From the NCBI GenBank assembly GCA_025454125.1, contig JALOPA010000735.1, positions 1 to 5,025 on the forward strand: a DNA stretch of 5,025 bases, read 5' to 3'. This DNA comes from Thermodesulfobacteriota bacterium. Its GTDB lineage: Bacteria > Desulfobacterota > DSM-4660 > Desulfatiglandales > HGW-15. The position numbers and the translations under genes were made by a program. The notes below the pieces were generated by a model. The model was not told the DNA's origin. It ran no database searches and saw only the letters and a program-made list of their open reading frames with translations. Shown here piece by piece: positions 1 through 5,025 of the stretch (positions within the stretch are counted from its first letter, which is position 1; the number at the start of each line of letters is the position of its first letter).

Positions 1-276
1 AGTGGATCCATACTTACTAATAGCCCGTGGTTTACTGATACCTTTGCTCTTGGTAATGACCTTATCAATATTATGGAATCGACCTCACCGTGGAGTTTGG
101 CCATCAGACTCACGGAGACGACTCGAGGGCTAGATGTCATATTTATCGACAAAGCTATGCTCTCGGGAGAATATTCTCCGGCAACAGCAACAACCGCGCC
201 CGTTCCCGAACCTGCAACAATCCTTCTCTTGGGCGCAGGTTTGCTCGGGGTTGCAGTTCGAGGACGTAAACGATAG
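1..276 (+). CDS. PEP-CTERM sorting-domain protein, 5' end outside window
   Basis: The frame is open from the first base to a TAG at 274-276, giving 91 visible residues; the true start and signal peptide lie to the left. The C-terminus is a classic PEP-CTERM signal: VPEP at residues 68-71, a hydrophobic run (ATILLLGAGLLGVAV), then the basic tail RGRKR. Known of the family: such proteins are exported by Sec, held by this tail in the inner membrane and cleaved by an exosortase, often ending up at the cell surface or in the exopolysaccharide matrix. The mature part is unrecognised; it is rich in Thr, Ser and Leu with no visible Cys. A block before the tail (ETT, 12 residues, LSGEY) has a counterpart in the next gene, so the two look like tandem paralogs. 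An internal ATG at 73 is not the start, because the matching frame continues upstream of it. Confidence 0.9.
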   Translation, partial: SGSILTNSPWFTDTFALGNDLINIMESTSPWSLAIRLTETTRGLDVIFIDKAMLSGEYSPATATTAPVPEPATILLLGAGLLGVAVRGRKR

Positions 277-306
277 TCGAGGGCAACTCGGAAAATTGTA
301 TAAACA

Positions 307-323
307 CTGGTAGTTAAACTGCT
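307..323 (+). promoter_or_regulatory. Candidate sigma54 (-24/-12) promoter of the second PEP-CTERM gene
   Basis: CTGGTAGTTAAACTGCT fits the RpoN pattern. The invariant GG (309-310) and GC (321-322) are separated by exactly 10 bases, within TGGtAg...cTGCt against the consensus TGGCAC-N5-TTGCW. The predicted transcription start is near 334, giving a leader of about 54 nt. The match is imperfect outside the core dinucleotides. Context supports it: a sigma54 activator of the PrsR type is encoded in the same window, and RpoN with PrsR controls PEP-CTERM genes in other bacteria. No activator-binding site was identified upstream. Confidence 0.5.
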
Positions 324-336
324 GCAATTGATTATA

Positions 337-369
337 TCCCCCCTCAGATCTAAGCCTTCTGTGGGGGGA
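337..369 (+). promoter_or_regulatory. GC-rich leader hairpin upstream of the second PEP-CTERM gene
   Basis: TCCCCCC (337-343) pairs with GGGGGGA (363-369). After one T-T mismatch (344/362), CAGA (345-348) pairs with TCTG (358-361), leaving a 9-nt loop. This gives 11 base pairs. No T-run follows, so it is not a standard intrinsic terminator for the upstream gene. If the sigma54 promoter call is right, the stem starts at about nucleotide 4 of the transcript and ends 4 nt before the Shine-Dalgarno. A role in mRNA stability or translation control is inference. Confidence 0.45.
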
Positions 370-373
370 GGAG

Positions 374-380
374 AAGGAGA
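374..380 (+). promoter_or_regulatory. Ribosome binding site fixing the start at 388
   Basis: AAGGAGA lies 7 nt before the ATG at 388. This decides the start against an in-frame ATG at 328, which would add 20 residues with no signal-peptide character and would put the leader hairpin inside the coding region. Confidence 0.85.
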
Positions 381-387
381 TAGTGCC

Positions 388-1005
388 ATGAAAACGAGGA
401 CCATCTGCTGCATCGCACTCGCAGTGGTGCTTATCGGGACCGGGAGCAGTTTTGCCGTGCCGTTTAGCACTACTAATAATTATGGCGGTCTTGAGGTGGG
501 ATTCAACAGCAAAAATACTGAGGACGGGTTTTACAGCAGCGTCTTTCCCCAAATGGTTGCTTTCGATCCTCTCCTTTCCAGCTTCAATTCCGCTACGCTC
601 TCCATCACATACTCGAACGTTTCGAACGGAAACGGCGAAGTGTGGGCTGCCTGGGGATCCAACACCGGTGGAGTTCCTACTCCAGGTACAACTCTCGACT
701 ATTTTTCCCTCGGTCGGTTGACTGGTGGTTCCAATAACACTCAGTATACCGCCGGGTTTGCTTTGTCCGGTTCCCAACTCCCGACTGTTCCTCCGGGTGG
801 GTTGGAAACCTGGACGTTGTATCTGGCGTTCCGAGAAACCACGACCGGCGAAGACAGATTCAATTTATATACAATAAATCTGTCTGGGGATTACAATCAA
901 GTTCCGGTGCAGAATCCTGTTCCGGAGCCCGGCACGATCCTCCTCCTTGGGTCAGGACTCGTCGGCCTTGCTGGATCGAAACTCAGAAAGAAAGTTCGCG
1001 GTTAA
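388..1005 (+). CDS. PEP-CTERM sorting-domain protein (complete, 205 aa)
   Basis: An exported protein with both sorting ends intact. Residues 1-23 form a Sec signal peptide: basic MKTR, then a hydrophobic core (IALAVVLIG), with likely cleavage after SSFA. The mature part is rich in Ser, Thr, Asn and Gly, has no Cys, and has alternating stretches such as ATLSITYSNVS and WTLYLAFRETT that suggest a beta-sandwich. This fits the general look of PEP-CTERM proteins but not a family I can name. The C-terminal signal starts at residue 178: VPEPGT, a hydrophobic helix (ILLLGSGLVGLAG), then the basic end KLRKKVRG. Known of the family: an exosortase cleaves at the PEP motif in the inner membrane. The gene lies 111 bp after a related PEP-CTERM gene and has its own candidate sigma54 promoter, leader hairpin and strong Shine-Dalgarno, so it may be transcribed separately. 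Its function beyond sorting is unknown. Confidence 0.95.
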   Translation: MKTRTICCIALAVVLIGTGSSFAVPFSTTNNYGGLEVGFNSKNTEDGFYSSVFPQMVAFDPLLSSFNSATLSITYSNVSNGNGEVWAAWGSNTGGVPTPGTTLDYFSLGRLTGGSNNTQYTAGFALSGSQLPTVPPGGLETWTLYLAFRETTTGEDRFNLYTINLSGDYNQVPVQNPVPEPGTILLLGSGLVGLAGSKLRKKVRG

Positions 1006-1363
1006 TTGGCAAGGATGGTTTCGCCTGCGAGGAGACCTGAGGACAACAACACCGCTGTGATGCAAGGACTTCTCGCACACTTTAAGGCAGGACCGGAAAC
1101 GGCTCTGCCTTTACTTCACTTCCGCCCTCCAGTTCATTCCGACCCTTCGGCGATAAAAGGCAGCGTAGTCGGCCGCTGATGATTGCAGATCGTCCTATCT
1201 GGAGCGAAGCCGTAAGAGGGAGATGCTGCCAATCTTCTGCAGTCGGAAGCCCTCACCCGCCAGCCAGTTCCGGCCTGCCGTTCCCACGTCCGTCGTCGAA
1301 CTGGTTTACGGTCCCGCCCACCCAGGATCATTACGGGCTGTCTCAGCGCCTCAACCCTTCCTA
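1006..1363. other. Convergent intergenic spacer, no convincing gene
   Basis: This 358-bp stretch separates the 3' ends of the second PEP-CTERM gene (+) and the sigma54 regulator (-). Apart from one hairpin at 1084-1111, I see no RNA gene, repeat or supported coding region. Short open frames exist on both strands but none has a plausible ribosome site together with a recognisable product. One minus-strand frame (1269 down to 1111) reads somewhat protein-like but is broken by a stop at 1195-1197. Confidence 0.6.
1084..1116 (+). terminator. Possible intrinsic terminator after the second PEP-CTERM gene
   Basis: AAGGCAG (1084-1090) pairs with CTGCCTT (1105-1111). Inside it CCG (1093-1095) pairs with CGG (1100-1102) around a GAAA tetraloop, with one G-T wobble and one mismatch between the two stems. 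The sequence after the stem (TACTTCACTT) is only moderately T-rich, so termination efficiency is doubtful. It sits about 80 bp past the stop codon, in the right place for the + strand gene. Confidence 0.35.
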
Positions 1364-2599
1364 TTATGCACGACTGGCCATTTGGTGTTTCTTTAAGAGA
1401 TCGTGGAGTGTCGGCCTGCTCACATCGAGCAGTTTTGCGGCCTGGGTGATGTTGCCGGTTGTGGCTGCCAGTGCGTCGCGGATCGCTTTGACTTCGGCCC
1501 TCTCCCTGGCTTCACTCAAAGTGGGGAGGGGACGGTCCTCTTCGGCAGCCGAGTCTGCCTTCAACCCCAGGTGCACGGGTTCGATCACCCCACCAGAAAA
1601 AGCGAGAGCGCGACGTATTCGGTTCTGGAGCTCGCGGACATTGCCTGGCCAAGAATGGGATGAAATAGCAGCCATAGCTGGGGGAGAGAGGCCGAACTTG
1701 CCGCGACCCGCCCCCTGCGTTTCCTCACGGATGAAATGATGGGCCAGCAGTACGATGTCTTCAGGGCGCTCCGGGAGCGATGGAATTCTCAACGGAATCA
1801 CATTCAGGCGATGAAACAGGTCCTCGCGGAAGGAGCCACTCTCGACCGCCTTCTCCAGGTCCACGTTGGTGGCGGCGATGACCCGCACATTCAGCTTGAT
1901 CGTGCCGCTTCCGCCCACCCTTTCAATGGTGCCCTCCTGAAGGAATCGGAGAATCTTGACCTGTAGTGCAAGCGGCATTTCCCCTATCTCGTCCAGGAAT
2001 ACCGTTCCGGCATCGGCCTGTTCGAACTTGCCGACCTTTCGGGCCACTGCCCCCGTGAACGCCCCCTTTTCATGGCCGAAGAGCTCACTCTCCAGAAGAT
2101 TTTCCGGGATGGCGCCGCAGTTGATCGTCACGAGTGGCATGTCAGCGCGTCGGCTCAGGGCATGGATCGCCTTGGCCGCCATCTCTTTCCCCGTGCCGCT
2201 CTCCCCGGTAACGAGGACTGAGTAGTCTGTCACGCTGGCCTGCCGGATGCGTTCGAAGAGCTTGTTCATCGGTTCGGAAATCCCCAGCATTCCACAGAGG
2301 CCTCCCGACCCGGAACACTGTCTTTGCAGCTTGCGGTTGGCCTCCTCCAGCTCAAAGATTCTGAAGGTGCGGGAGAGGATGATCTCGAGGATCTTCAGCT
2401 CGACGGGCTTGGTGCAGAAATCGGCTGCACCCAGGCCGACGGCCTTGATCGCGTTCGCTTCCTCGCCCTTCGAGGCGATGAGGGGCCTGGCCTGCGTGGC
2501 GCTCGTCGCAATGGTCACCGCGTATTCACCGTTCAGCGCCCACTTGAGCTGCTTGGCTAGCGCACCTTCATCTTCAATGATGAGCAGTTTCTTCTTCAT
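1364..2599 (-). CDS. prsR: PrsR-like sigma54-dependent activator with internally deleted receiver domain
   Basis: A sigma54 enhancer-binding protein of 411 residues. The N-terminus (KKKLLIIEDE, then KQLKWAL) closely resembles PrsR, the PEP-CTERM system response regulator. Residues 2 to about 75 are a receiver remnant: the acidic pair E9/D10 and the Lys of TKP (K64) remain, but the segment with the phosphoacceptor Asp is absent. The AAA+ domain is complete: Walker A GESGTGKE (132-139), the sigma54-contacting GAFTGA (179-184), Walker B GTVFLDE (198-204), Arg-finger region FREDLFHRL (257-265), and WPGNVREL (317-324). A Fis-type helix-turn-helix follows at about 382-405 (NITQAAKLLDVSRPTLHDLL). 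Known role: ATP-driven opening of RpoN promoters, with PEP-CTERM genes as usual targets. The start at ATG 2599 was chosen because MKKKLL is the normal family start; an in-frame GTG at 2614 would add five residues, and neither has a strong Shine-Dalgarno. The gene follows the TPR lipoprotein gene on the same strand. The cognate kinase PrsK is not in view. Confidence 0.92.
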   Translation of the reverse strand: MKKKLLIIEDEGALAKQLKWALNGEYAVTIATSATQARPLIASKGEEANAIKAVGLGAADFCTKPVELKILEIILSRTFRIFELEEANRKLQRQCSGSGGLCGMLGISEPMNKLFERIRQASVTDYSVLVTGESGTGKEMAAKAIHALSRRADMPLVTINCGAIPENLLESELFGHEKGAFTGAVARKVGKFEQADAGTVFLDEIGEMPLALQVKILRFLQEGTIERVGGSGTIKLNVRVIAATNVDLEKAVESGSFREDLFHRLNVIPLRIPSLPERPEDIVLLAHHFIREETQGAGRGKFGLSPPAMAAISSHSWPGNVRELQNRIRRALAFSGGVIEPVHLGLKADSAAEEDRPLPTLSEARERAEVKAIRDALAATTGNITQAAKLLDVSRPTLHDLLKKHQMASRA

Positions 2600-2637
2600 G
2601 GTCCATTCATGCACAAATGTTGGAGCAAAGCTAAAAC

Positions 2638-2718
2638 AATCTCACCGCAGAGAGCGCAGAGCACGCTGAGGGAAGGACTACAATGAACTCTCCGCGTTCT
2701 CAGCGTCCTCTGCGGTGA
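2638..2718. repeat. Inverted-repeat element between the TPR lipoprotein and prsR genes
   Basis: TCACCGCAGAG (2642-2652) pairs perfectly with CTCTGCGGTGA (2708-2718), and ACGCTGAG (2663-2670) pairs with CTCAGCGT (2699-2706). A 10-nt bulge on the left arm comes from an extra GCGCAGAG-like unit, and the loop is 28 nt. The left end AATCTCACCGCAGAG recurs exactly at 4962-4976. The ACCGCAGAG-based palindrome resembles a short non-coding repeat scattered through many environmental bacterial genomes (from memory, unsearched). It fills most of the 143-bp gap between the two minus-strand genes and could act as a transcript hairpin there. Confidence 0.8.
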
Positions 2719-2742
2719 AGGCTTTGAATGTCGCATCTCAGC

Positions 2743-4926
2743 TTATGAAGCCTGCAGCTGCGCCAGCACCCGGCGAGCCTCGTCGGCGCCGGGAAAGGCC
2801 GTGCCAAGCTTCAGGGCCTGCTGGAGGGCCTGCCTGGCGGCTTCCTGGTTTCCCTGCTTATGGTACGCCATGCCCAGGTGGTACTGCACCTCAGCGTTTT
2901 CGGGGAGCTTGCTGGCGCTCAGCTGCAAGGACGTCAACGCCAGCTCGATCTTGTCCTTCTTGTAAAGGATCCAGCCCAGTGTATCCGCCACGTGAGGATC
3001 TTCAGGGCTTTCGGACCGTGCCACGTAAGCCATTTCGAGAGCCTTGTCGAGGTTGCCGCCGTGCTCCGAGTAGATATAGGCCAGGTTGTTGGCTGCAGGG
3101 GCGAATTTGGGGTTCACGACGAGGAGCTGCTCATAGGCCTGCTGGGCTTTGGGAAGCTCAGCTTTCTGCTGGTGGATCATGCCGACGAGCATGAGCGCTT
3201 GAACGTTTTGGGGATTGACTTTGAGCGCATCCTCCAGCCTGGCGAGGGCCTGGTCGTACTCCTTGGAGGCAATGTAAAGCTGACCCAGGGCCAGGTAAGC
3301 CACGGTCAGGTTGGGATCCATTTCGATGGCCCTGGTGTATGCCGCCTCGGCCGCCTTGCTCTCCTGGCGCGCCTGGTGGACTCTTCCGAGCAATACCTGG
3401 AGCATGGGCAGCTTGGGTTCGAGGGAAATCTGGCGCTTGACCCGCTCCAGCGCGACATCGGGCTTCCTGGCCGCAAAATCCATGGACACGAGCTGCATGA
3501 GGGGCTCGGCGAAAGCGGAAGCGAGGCTCAACGCTTTCGTGAACTGCTCCTCCGCTTCTTTGGTCTTGTTCTCCTTGCGAAGGGCAAGGCCCAGCAGATA
3601 CGGGGGGCGCGGGTCTTTGGGAGCGAGCTCGCCGGCTTTGCGAAATGCGGCGGCCGCCTTGGCTGGATCCCCCCTGGCCAGGAAGGCGGAGCCCACCAGC
3701 ACCTGGCCCTGAACGATGTTGGGTTGTTTGTCCAGAAGCTTCTCCAACGACTCGATGGCGCGCTGGTGAGCGCCCGCCTGGATTTCGAGCTCGGACATCC
3801 GGAGGATGGCGTCGGCATACTCCGGGTGGATGCGCAGGGCATCCCTGAGCTTGGATTTGGCCTGTTCGGTGTCATTGGACTGCAGGTAGGCCAGGGCCAG
3901 CTGGTAGTGGCCGACGGGTGAGTTGGGCTGCACCTTGATCGTCTGCTGGAAATCCAGAATAGCCTGGTCAGTCTCTTTGCGGGCGAGGTGGATGCGACCT
4001 CGCAGAAGAAGAGCTTCGCCGTCCGAAGGGTTCTTCTTGAACACCTCTTCCAGCACCTTCAGCGCTTCGTCATAGTTCTGCTCGGCCATGGCCATCTCCG
4101 CCAGGCGGTAGTAGGCCGGCATGAAGGCAGGGGCCTTCTCGTTGAGCTCCCTCAACCTCTTCCGGGCGTCGTCAGGCCTGTTGTTCGCCAGATAGAAGTC
4201 CGTCAGCTTGATCTGGACCGGGGAGTTCAGCGGGGCAAGGTCCGCCGCCGCTTCATATTCCTTTTCCGCCGCCGGCAAATCCTTTTTCAGTATCATGAGG
4301 TCGCCCAAAGCGACATGTGCCTCCACGGAGTTGGGGTTTCGCGCCAGGGCTACCCGCACGGCCTCCTCCGCCTTGGGGATGCTCCGGCTCTTCAAGTGGA
4401 GCCCCGCCACCGTGAGATGGTATTTGACCAGGTGGTCCTGGGCGGCCTTTATCCCCTCCAGCATCCCGAGCGCCTCGCCGATCTCCTCCTGAGTCGTGGC
4501 CAGGGAGGCGAGGAGCTGGATGGCCTCAAAGTTCCCGGGGTCCTTCTCCAGGATGAACGCGATCTCCTTCCTGGCATCCTCCGCCTTCCGTCCGAGAGTC
4601 AACAGGGTCGCCAGCTTGAGCCTCAGGTCCAGGTCGCCGGGGTCGAGATCCTTGACCTTGACCAGGTACGGGAACGCCTGCCCGACGTCCCCCAGGTTCA
4701 GGTAGGCGGAAGCCAGCTGCCTGGTGGCGTGCAGGTTGTGGGGGTCGAGCTGGAGCAGCACGTTCTTGTACTCGATGACGGCTTCCTTGTATTTCTGCTC
4801 GCTGAAGTACTTGTCCGCCCGCTCGGTGTGTTTGGCCTTCTTGCTTTCGTCCGAACAACCGCAGGCCAATGCCAGAGTCAAAGCCAGCCCCAAGAAAACA
4901 TGCATTCCGGATCGAGACAACGTCAT
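2743..4926 (-). CDS. TPR-repeat lipoprotein, PrsT-like (PEP-CTERM system)
   Basis: A lipoprotein of 727 residues made almost wholly of tetratricopeptide repeats. Residues 1-24 are a signal peptide (basic start, LGLALTLALA) with lipidation likely at C22 or C24 in ALACGC, so it should be anchored in a membrane facing the periplasm. From about residue 31 to 710 there are roughly 19-20 TPR units. Helix-ending Pro residues recur at 34-residue steps (for example 266, 300, 334, 368, 402, 436, then 504, 538, 572, 606), and typical YxxLAxxY/AL patterns are clear. TPR arrays bind protein partners. Known context: PrsT, a long TPR lipoprotein, accompanies prsK/prsR in PEP-CTERM and exopolysaccharide loci. 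The neighbouring prsR supports this, but the protein is shorter than I recall for PrsT (close to 900 residues), so a general TPR lipoprotein remains possible. The start is supported by AGGAG 10 nt upstream. No enzymatic motif is seen. Confidence 0.93.
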   Translation of the reverse strand: MTLSRSGMHVFLGLALTLALACGCSDESKKAKHTERADKYFSEQKYKEAVIEYKNVLLQLDPHNLHATRQLASAYLNLGDVGQAFPYLVKVKDLDPGDLDLRLKLATLLTLGRKAEDARKEIAFILEKDPGNFEAIQLLASLATTQEEIGEALGMLEGIKAAQDHLVKYHLTVAGLHLKSRSIPKAEEAVRVALARNPNSVEAHVALGDLMILKKDLPAAEKEYEAAADLAPLNSPVQIKLTDFYLANNRPDDARKRLRELNEKAPAFMPAYYRLAEMAMAEQNYDEALKVLEEVFKKNPSDGEALLLRGRIHLARKETDQAILDFQQTIKVQPNSPVGHYQLALAYLQSNDTEQAKSKLRDALRIHPEYADAILRMSELEIQAGAHQRAIESLEKLLDKQPNIVQGQVLVGSAFLARGDPAKAAAAFRKAGELAPKDPRPPYLLGLALRKENKTKEAEEQFTKALSLASAFAEPLMQLVSMDFAARKPDVALERVKRQISLEPKLPMLQVLLGRVHQARQESKAAEAAYTRAIEMDPNLTVAYLALGQLYIASKEYDQALARLEDALKVNPQNVQALMLVGMIHQQKAELPKAQQAYEQLLVVNPKFAPAANNLAYIYSEHGGNLDKALEMAYVARSESPEDPHVADTLGWILYKKDKIELALTSLQLSASKLPENAEVQYHLGMAYHKQGNQEAARQALQQALKLGTAFPGADEARRVLAQLQAS

Positions 4927-4936
4927 CGGTTCAAAT

Positions 4937-4941
4937 CTCCT
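4937..4941 (-). promoter_or_regulatory. Ribosome binding site of the TPR lipoprotein gene
   Basis: Read on the minus strand, AGGAG lies 10 nt before the ATG at 4926. It supports this start over the internal ATG at 4905, which has only a poor purine stretch upstream and would give a signal peptide without its basic N-terminus. Confidence 0.75.
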
Positions 4942-4961
4942 GAAAGAGTCAAAGGCAAAGA

Positions 4962-5025
4962 AATCTCACCGCAGAGGCGCAGAGGACGCAGAGAAAAGAT
5001 CCGTAAAGTTTAGACTTTGCGTTCT
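4962..5025. repeat. Second copy of the inverted-repeat element, cut by the window edge
   Basis: It opens with the same 15 bases as the copy at 2638 (AATCTCACCGCAGAG) and continues GCGCAGAGGACGCAGAGAAAA. The last bases, GCGTTCT (5019-5025), match the start of the right arm in the first copy (GCGTTCT, 2694-2700), so the rest of the right arm probably lies just outside. The loop contains a small palindrome, AAAGT-TTAG-ACTTT (5005-5018). It sits 35 nt upstream of the TPR lipoprotein start codon. Confidence 0.75.

Noticed and set aside
278..290. Short palindrome CGAG-GGCAA-CTCG after the first PEP-CTERM gene
   Set aside because: A 4-bp stem is expected by chance and no T-run follows, so it is neither a credible terminator nor a supported operator.
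337..369. Intrinsic terminator for the first PEP-CTERM gene
   Set aside because: The hairpin is followed by purine-rich AGGAGAAGG, not a T-run, and sits directly before the ribosome site of the next gene.
130..777. Minus-strand open frame of 215 codons antisense to both PEP-CTERM genes
   Set aside because: It overlaps two clear genes with export and sorting signals, has no recognisable domain, and its composition (Cys-, Ser- and Arg-rich) is typical of an antisense shadow.
1111..1269. Minus-strand frame in the spacer that reads protein-like (ADYAAFYRRRVGMNWRAEV)
   Set aside because: It is interrupted by a stop at 1195-1197, has no start with a ribosome site, and I recognise no family. It may be a decayed remnant; a translated database search of 1111-1320 would decide.
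1134..1331. 65-codon minus-strand open frame in the convergent spacer
   Set aside because: It has an Arg-rich composition without motif, no ribosome site, and lies in a stretch that otherwise looks non-coding.
2638..2718. CRISPR array or insertion-sequence end as explanation for the ACCGCAGAG repeats
   Set aside because: Only two copies occur, 2.3 kb apart, each a self-contained imperfect palindrome without regular spacers, transposase or target-site duplication visible.
2860..5013. Long plus-strand open frames (353 and 341 codons) opposite the TPR lipoprotein gene
   Set aside because: These arise from the GC-rich repetitive TPR coding sequence read in antisense; they show no domain and conflict with a well-supported lipoprotein on the other strand.

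Overview
The window appears to come from a Gram-negative bacterium that has the PEP-CTERM/exosortase protein-sorting system. My best guess is a deltaproteobacterium (Desulfobacterota) or a related environmental lineage. The guess rests on the style of the PEP-CTERM tails, the PrsR-type sigma54 regulator, the TPR lipoprotein, and a dispersed palindromic repeat built on ACCGCAGAG. Taxonomy is inferred from family resemblance only.

Layout. Positions 1-1005 (+ strand) hold two PEP-CTERM proteins in tandem. The first is cut by the left edge (1-276) and the second is complete (388-1005). Just upstream of the second are a candidate sigma54 (-24/-12) promoter, a GC-rich leader hairpin and a strong Shine-Dalgarno. 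A 358-bp convergent spacer (1006-1363) holds one possible terminator hairpin and no convincing gene. On the minus strand, 1364-2599 encodes a PrsR-like sigma54-dependent activator, and 2743-4926 encodes a 727-residue TPR-repeat lipoprotein resembling PrsT. The lipoprotein gene lies upstream of the regulator and is transcribed in the same direction, with a 143-bp gap. Copies of one inverted-repeat element lie just upstream of both minus-strand genes (2638-2718, and 4962 to beyond the right edge).

How the parts may work together. PEP-CTERM proteins are exported by Sec and processed at the inner membrane by an exosortase, usually in organisms that make an exopolysaccharide. PrsK/PrsR with RpoN is known to control PEP-CTERM genes in some bacteria. 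The window therefore looks like a small regulatory and surface-protein module: a regulator, its usual TPR lipoprotein partner, and two likely targets. No exosortase, PrsK kinase or polysaccharide gene is visible here.

The most unusual observation is that the PrsR-like protein lacks about 40 residues from the middle of its receiver domain, including the phosphoacceptor Asp, while its ATPase and DNA-binding domains look intact. It may act without phosphorylation. I see no wholly new gene system; the novelty is in this regulator, the placement of the repeats, and the promoter-hairpin arrangement before the PEP-CTERM gene.
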